NCBI GenBank assembly: GCA_016720685.1
Contig: JADKKC010000021.1
Location: forward strand, 1 to 64,000
DNA from: Zoogloea sp.
Lineage (GTDB): Bacteria > Pseudomonadota > Gammaproteobacteria > Burkholderiales > Rhodocyclaceae
Length of the DNA stretch: 64,000 bases
Direction of reading: 5' to 3'
The position numbers and the translations under genes were made by a program. Positions 62,106-64,000 of this stretch are shown piece by piece. Every line of letters begins with the position of its first letter. Within the stretch, counting starts at the first letter, position 1. The notes beneath the pieces are model-generated. The model ran no database searches. It worked only from the letters and a program-made list of their open reading frames with translations, and had not been told where the DNA came from.

Positions 62106-63187
62106 TGCAAAGACGCAGGCTGATCCTGGGGGTGCTGGCCTTGCCGGCGTGGCGGGCGGCGGCGGGGGCTTCCGCGCCGGTGAGCTTTGCGCCGGTGCTG
62201 GCGGGGCGCAGGCTGTCTTTTCCGGCGGATCACGGCGCCCACCCGGATTTTCGCACCGAGTGGTGGTACGTCACCGGCTGGCTCCGCCTGCCGAACGGCG
62301 CTCCGCTGGGTTTTCAGACGACGTTCTTCCGGGTGCGCACCGGCGTGGGCGAAGACAGCCCGAGCGCCTTCGCGCCGCGCCAGTTGATTCTCGCCCACGC
62401 GGCGATTGCCGACCCGCGCCTCAAGCGGCTGCGCCACGACGAGCGTTCGGCGCGGGCGGGCTTTGGTCGCGCCGGTTTTGAGACGGGGCGCAGCGGCGTG
62501 TGGGTGGGCGACTGGCGTTTCACGCAGGTGGGCGACGCCTACCGTGCCGAGGTGAATGCCGCCGATTTTGCCTACGCACTGGAATGCGTGCCGGACGGCC
62601 CGCCGCTGCTCAACGGCCTTGCGGGTTTCAGCGCCAAGGCGGCGGACCCGCGTCACGCCAGCCATTACTACAGCCGGCCGCAGCTGCGGGTGAGCGGCAC
62701 GGTGACGCTGGACGGGCGCCAGGAAGCCGTTACCGGCCGCGCCTGGCTGGATCACGAATGGTCCAGCGAAGTGATGCCTGAAGGCGCCCAGGGCTGGGAC
62801 TGGATCGGCGTCAACCTGGACGACGGCAGTGCGCTGATGGCTTTCCGGATGCGCGGCGGCGACGGACGGAGTGTGTGGTCGGCCGCGACGCTTCGCGCGG
62901 CCGGAGGCGCCACGCAGGTTTTGCCACCGGAGGCTGTAGCCTTTGTGCCGCTGCGGGAATGGCGCTCGCCACGCACCGGCATCCGCTATCCGGTGGAATG
63001 GCGGGTGCACGTTGGTGCGCGGGTTTTTGTGCTGCAGCCGCTCTTTGACGACCAGGAGCTGGACAGCCGGCGCTCGACCGGCGCGGTGTACTGGGAGGGC
63101 GCGGTGCGGGTGCAGGAAGCCGGCCGGGAAGCGGGGCGCGGCTACCTTGAGATGACCGGCTACGGGGAGCGCATCAGGGTGGGCTGA
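62105..63187 (+). CDS. AttH/CrtC-like (carotenoid 1,2-hydratase family) exported protein
   Basis: A 360-residue secreted protein with two lipocalin-like domains. The signal region is RRRLILGVLALPAWRAAAGASA. The family motifs FPADHGAHPDFRTEWWYVTGWL near residue 41, GFQTTFFRVRTG, HYYSRPQLRVSG and GRAWLDHEWSS match the hydroxyneurosporene synthase (CrtC)/AttH family. The ATPase-permease-lipocalin order is the AttEFGH arrangement, with AttH as the exported or periplasmic partner. No carotenoid genes are nearby, so carotenoid hydration is unlikely. Confidence 0.9.
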   Translation: MQRRRLILGVLALPAWRAAAGASAPVSFAPVLAGRRLSFPADHGAHPDFRTEWWYVTGWLRLPNGAPLGFQTTFFRVRTGVGEDSPSAFAPRQLILAHAAIADPRLKRLRHDERSARAGFGRAGFETGRSGVWVGDWRFTQVGDAYRAEVNAADFAYALECVPDGPPLLNGLAGFSAKAADPRHASHYYSRPQLRVSGTVTLDGRQEAVTGRAWLDHEWSSEVMPEGAQGWDWIGVNLDDGSALMAFRMRGGDGRSVWSAATLRAAGGATQVLPPEAVAFVPLREWRSPRTGIRYPVEWRVHVGARVFVLQPLFDDQELDSRRSTGAVYWEGAVRVQEAGREAGRGYLEMTGYGERIRVG

Positions 63188-63211
63188 GGCTCTGCCCCGA
63201 AGGCTTCTGGG

Positions 63212-64000
63212 TCAGAACACCAGCCGGCAGTCGCGTCCGATGATGCTGATGTCGACGAAATCCGAACCGGTGTGCCGGGTCGGCGAGAAATCGACGGTGA
63301 AACCGCCGGTGTTGAACTGCTTCAGCGAATCGAGCGCCACGCTGAGTTTGGCGCGGTTGAGGCCGGGGCCGGCGCGGCGCATGGCTTCGAGCAGCACCTG
63401 GGCGGTGACGTAGGCTTCGAGCTGGAAGATGCTTGGGCGCATGTCTTTTTCGCCGTATTTTTTCAGGTCGTCCTGGAAGCGGCGCACCACCGGGATGCTG
63501 CTGTTGGTGACGTTGGGCATCACCTGCGCCACGATCGTGCCGCGCGCGGCGTCGTTGCCGGCAATCTGGCACAGGGTTTCGGCGTTGCCATACGAGGGCA
63601 TGCCGAGCTGGGCGCTCATGCCTTTGGCCTTGAAGCTCTTGACGAACTCGCCGGCCAGCTGGGACGGGCTGACCAGCAGCACGATGTCCGGCGTGGCCCG
63701 CGCCAGGGCATCCATGATTTCCGGAAAATTCGCCTTGCCGCCCATCGGCATGGCCACCCGGGCGACGGTTTCCTTCGAATGTTTTTTCAGCATGCCCTCG
63801 ATGGCCGCGAGGCCCGCGGCGCCGAAGGGCAGGTCGGCGTAGGCCACGGCGACGCGGGTGAGGCCGGTGGTCACCGCGTGGTCGACCAGCTTTCGGTACT
63901 GTTCGAGATCGCCCGCCCGCACGTGATAAACGTAGGGGTTGAGCGGCGTGCGCAGCGGTTCGGCGCCGGGAATCACGCCGACGATCGGGAATTTCTGCGT
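63212..64000 (-). CDS. Branched-chain amino-acid-type ABC substrate-binding protein (partial)
   Basis: C-terminal 262 residues of a periplasmic binding protein of the LivJ/LivK (Peripla_BP_6) family. The frame continues to base 64000 (TQKFPIVGVIPGAEPLRTPL), so the N-terminus and signal peptide are outside. Segments FVKSFKAKGMSAQLGMPSYG and YVTAQVLLEAMRRAGPGLNRAKL, and the end TRHTGSDFVDISIIG are typical. The ligand cannot be told from sequence; amides, urea or aromatic acids are as likely as branched-chain amino acids. Convergent with the AttH-like gene. Confidence 0.88.
   Translation of the reverse strand, partial: TQKFPIVGVIPGAEPLRTPLNPYVYHVRAGDLEQYRKLVDHAVTTGLTRVAVAYADLPFGAAGLAAIEGMLKKHSKETVARVAMPMGGKANFPEIMDALARATPDIVLLVSPSQLAGEFVKSFKAKGMSAQLGMPSYGNAETLCQIAGNDAARGTIVAQVMPNVTNSSIPVVRRFQDDLKKYGEKDMRPSIFQLEAYVTAQVLLEAMRRAGPGLNRAKLSVALDSLKQFNTGGFTVDFSPTRHTGSDFVDISIIGRDCRLVF

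Noticed and set aside
62105..63187. A carotenoid 1,2-hydratase acting in pigment synthesis.
   Set aside because: No crt genes are nearby and the operon context is ABC transport, matching AttH instead.

Overview
This window is a GC-rich (roughly two-thirds G+C by eye), densely coded bacterial chromosome segment. Gene content and order point to a betaproteobacterium, most plausibly order Rhodocyclales (Azoarcus/Thauera/Zoogloea/Azospira type). The pointers are a Gcr-type membrane protein, an FNR/ANR-type regulator divergent from hemN, RatA/RnfH next to smpB, the hpnCDE squalene genes and a complete gspC-N operon. No rRNA, tRNA, IS element, CRISPR array or replication origin was recognised.

Layout. 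1-12.5 kb is housekeeping, almost all on +: pepN (5' end outside the window, frameshifted), a DedA membrane protein, purN, a DUF3108 protein (frameshifted), an RsmB-like rRNA methyltransferase, a PLD-like secreted protein coupled to an MscS channel, a fatty-acid desaturase, rluE, a DUF192 protein and ndh. 12.6-24.8 kb on - holds transaldolase and a complete type II secretion operon gspC-D-E-F-G-H-I-J-K-L-M-N; most junctions are ATGA or GTGA overlaps. truC follows. 25.9-34.0 kb is one giant autotransporter adhesin built from tandem repeats. It is broken by nine single-base indels that sum to -3, so both ends share one reading frame. 34.4-40.8 kb is an oxygen-related neighbourhood: a Gcr-like membrane protein, a soluble MCP-like signalling hairpin, a stand-alone diiron (ODP-type) MBL-fold sensor, a SirB2 protein, fnr and hemN, with a perfect FNR box between the last two. 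40.9-44.9 kb carries copper handling (TauE/SafE-type protein, CopA, a CopZ-like chaperone) and pyrophosphatase. 45-54.9 kb holds a YhiN-type flavoprotein, a 1218-residue DUF748 protein, a pterin dehydratase, a TPR-like protein, smpB, ratA, rnfH, a DUF4124 protein and guaB (frameshifted). 55-63.2 kb has a lone ABC ATPase, the hpnE-D-C squalene genes on -, and an AttEFGH-like ABC export operon (ATPase, fused double-FtsX permease, AttH/CrtC-like lipocalin protein). A partial branched-chain-type substrate-binding protein ends the window.

How genes work together. The T2SS operon supplies an export machine; no prepilin peptidase (gspO) lies in it. The autotransporter next door secretes itself by the type V route. 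fnr, hemN, the copper ATPase and the SafE-like protein fit microaerobic respiration and heme/copper supply. The MCP-like plus ODP pair looks like a split oxygen or redox input to chemotaxis and is the most interesting candidate for an under-described system here.

Data quality. Single-base indels interrupt three otherwise intact genes (pepN, DUF3108, guaB) as well as the autotransporter repeats. At least pepN and guaB are strongly conserved, so sequencing or consensus errors are the simplest explanation. Coordinates below span both sides of each shift.
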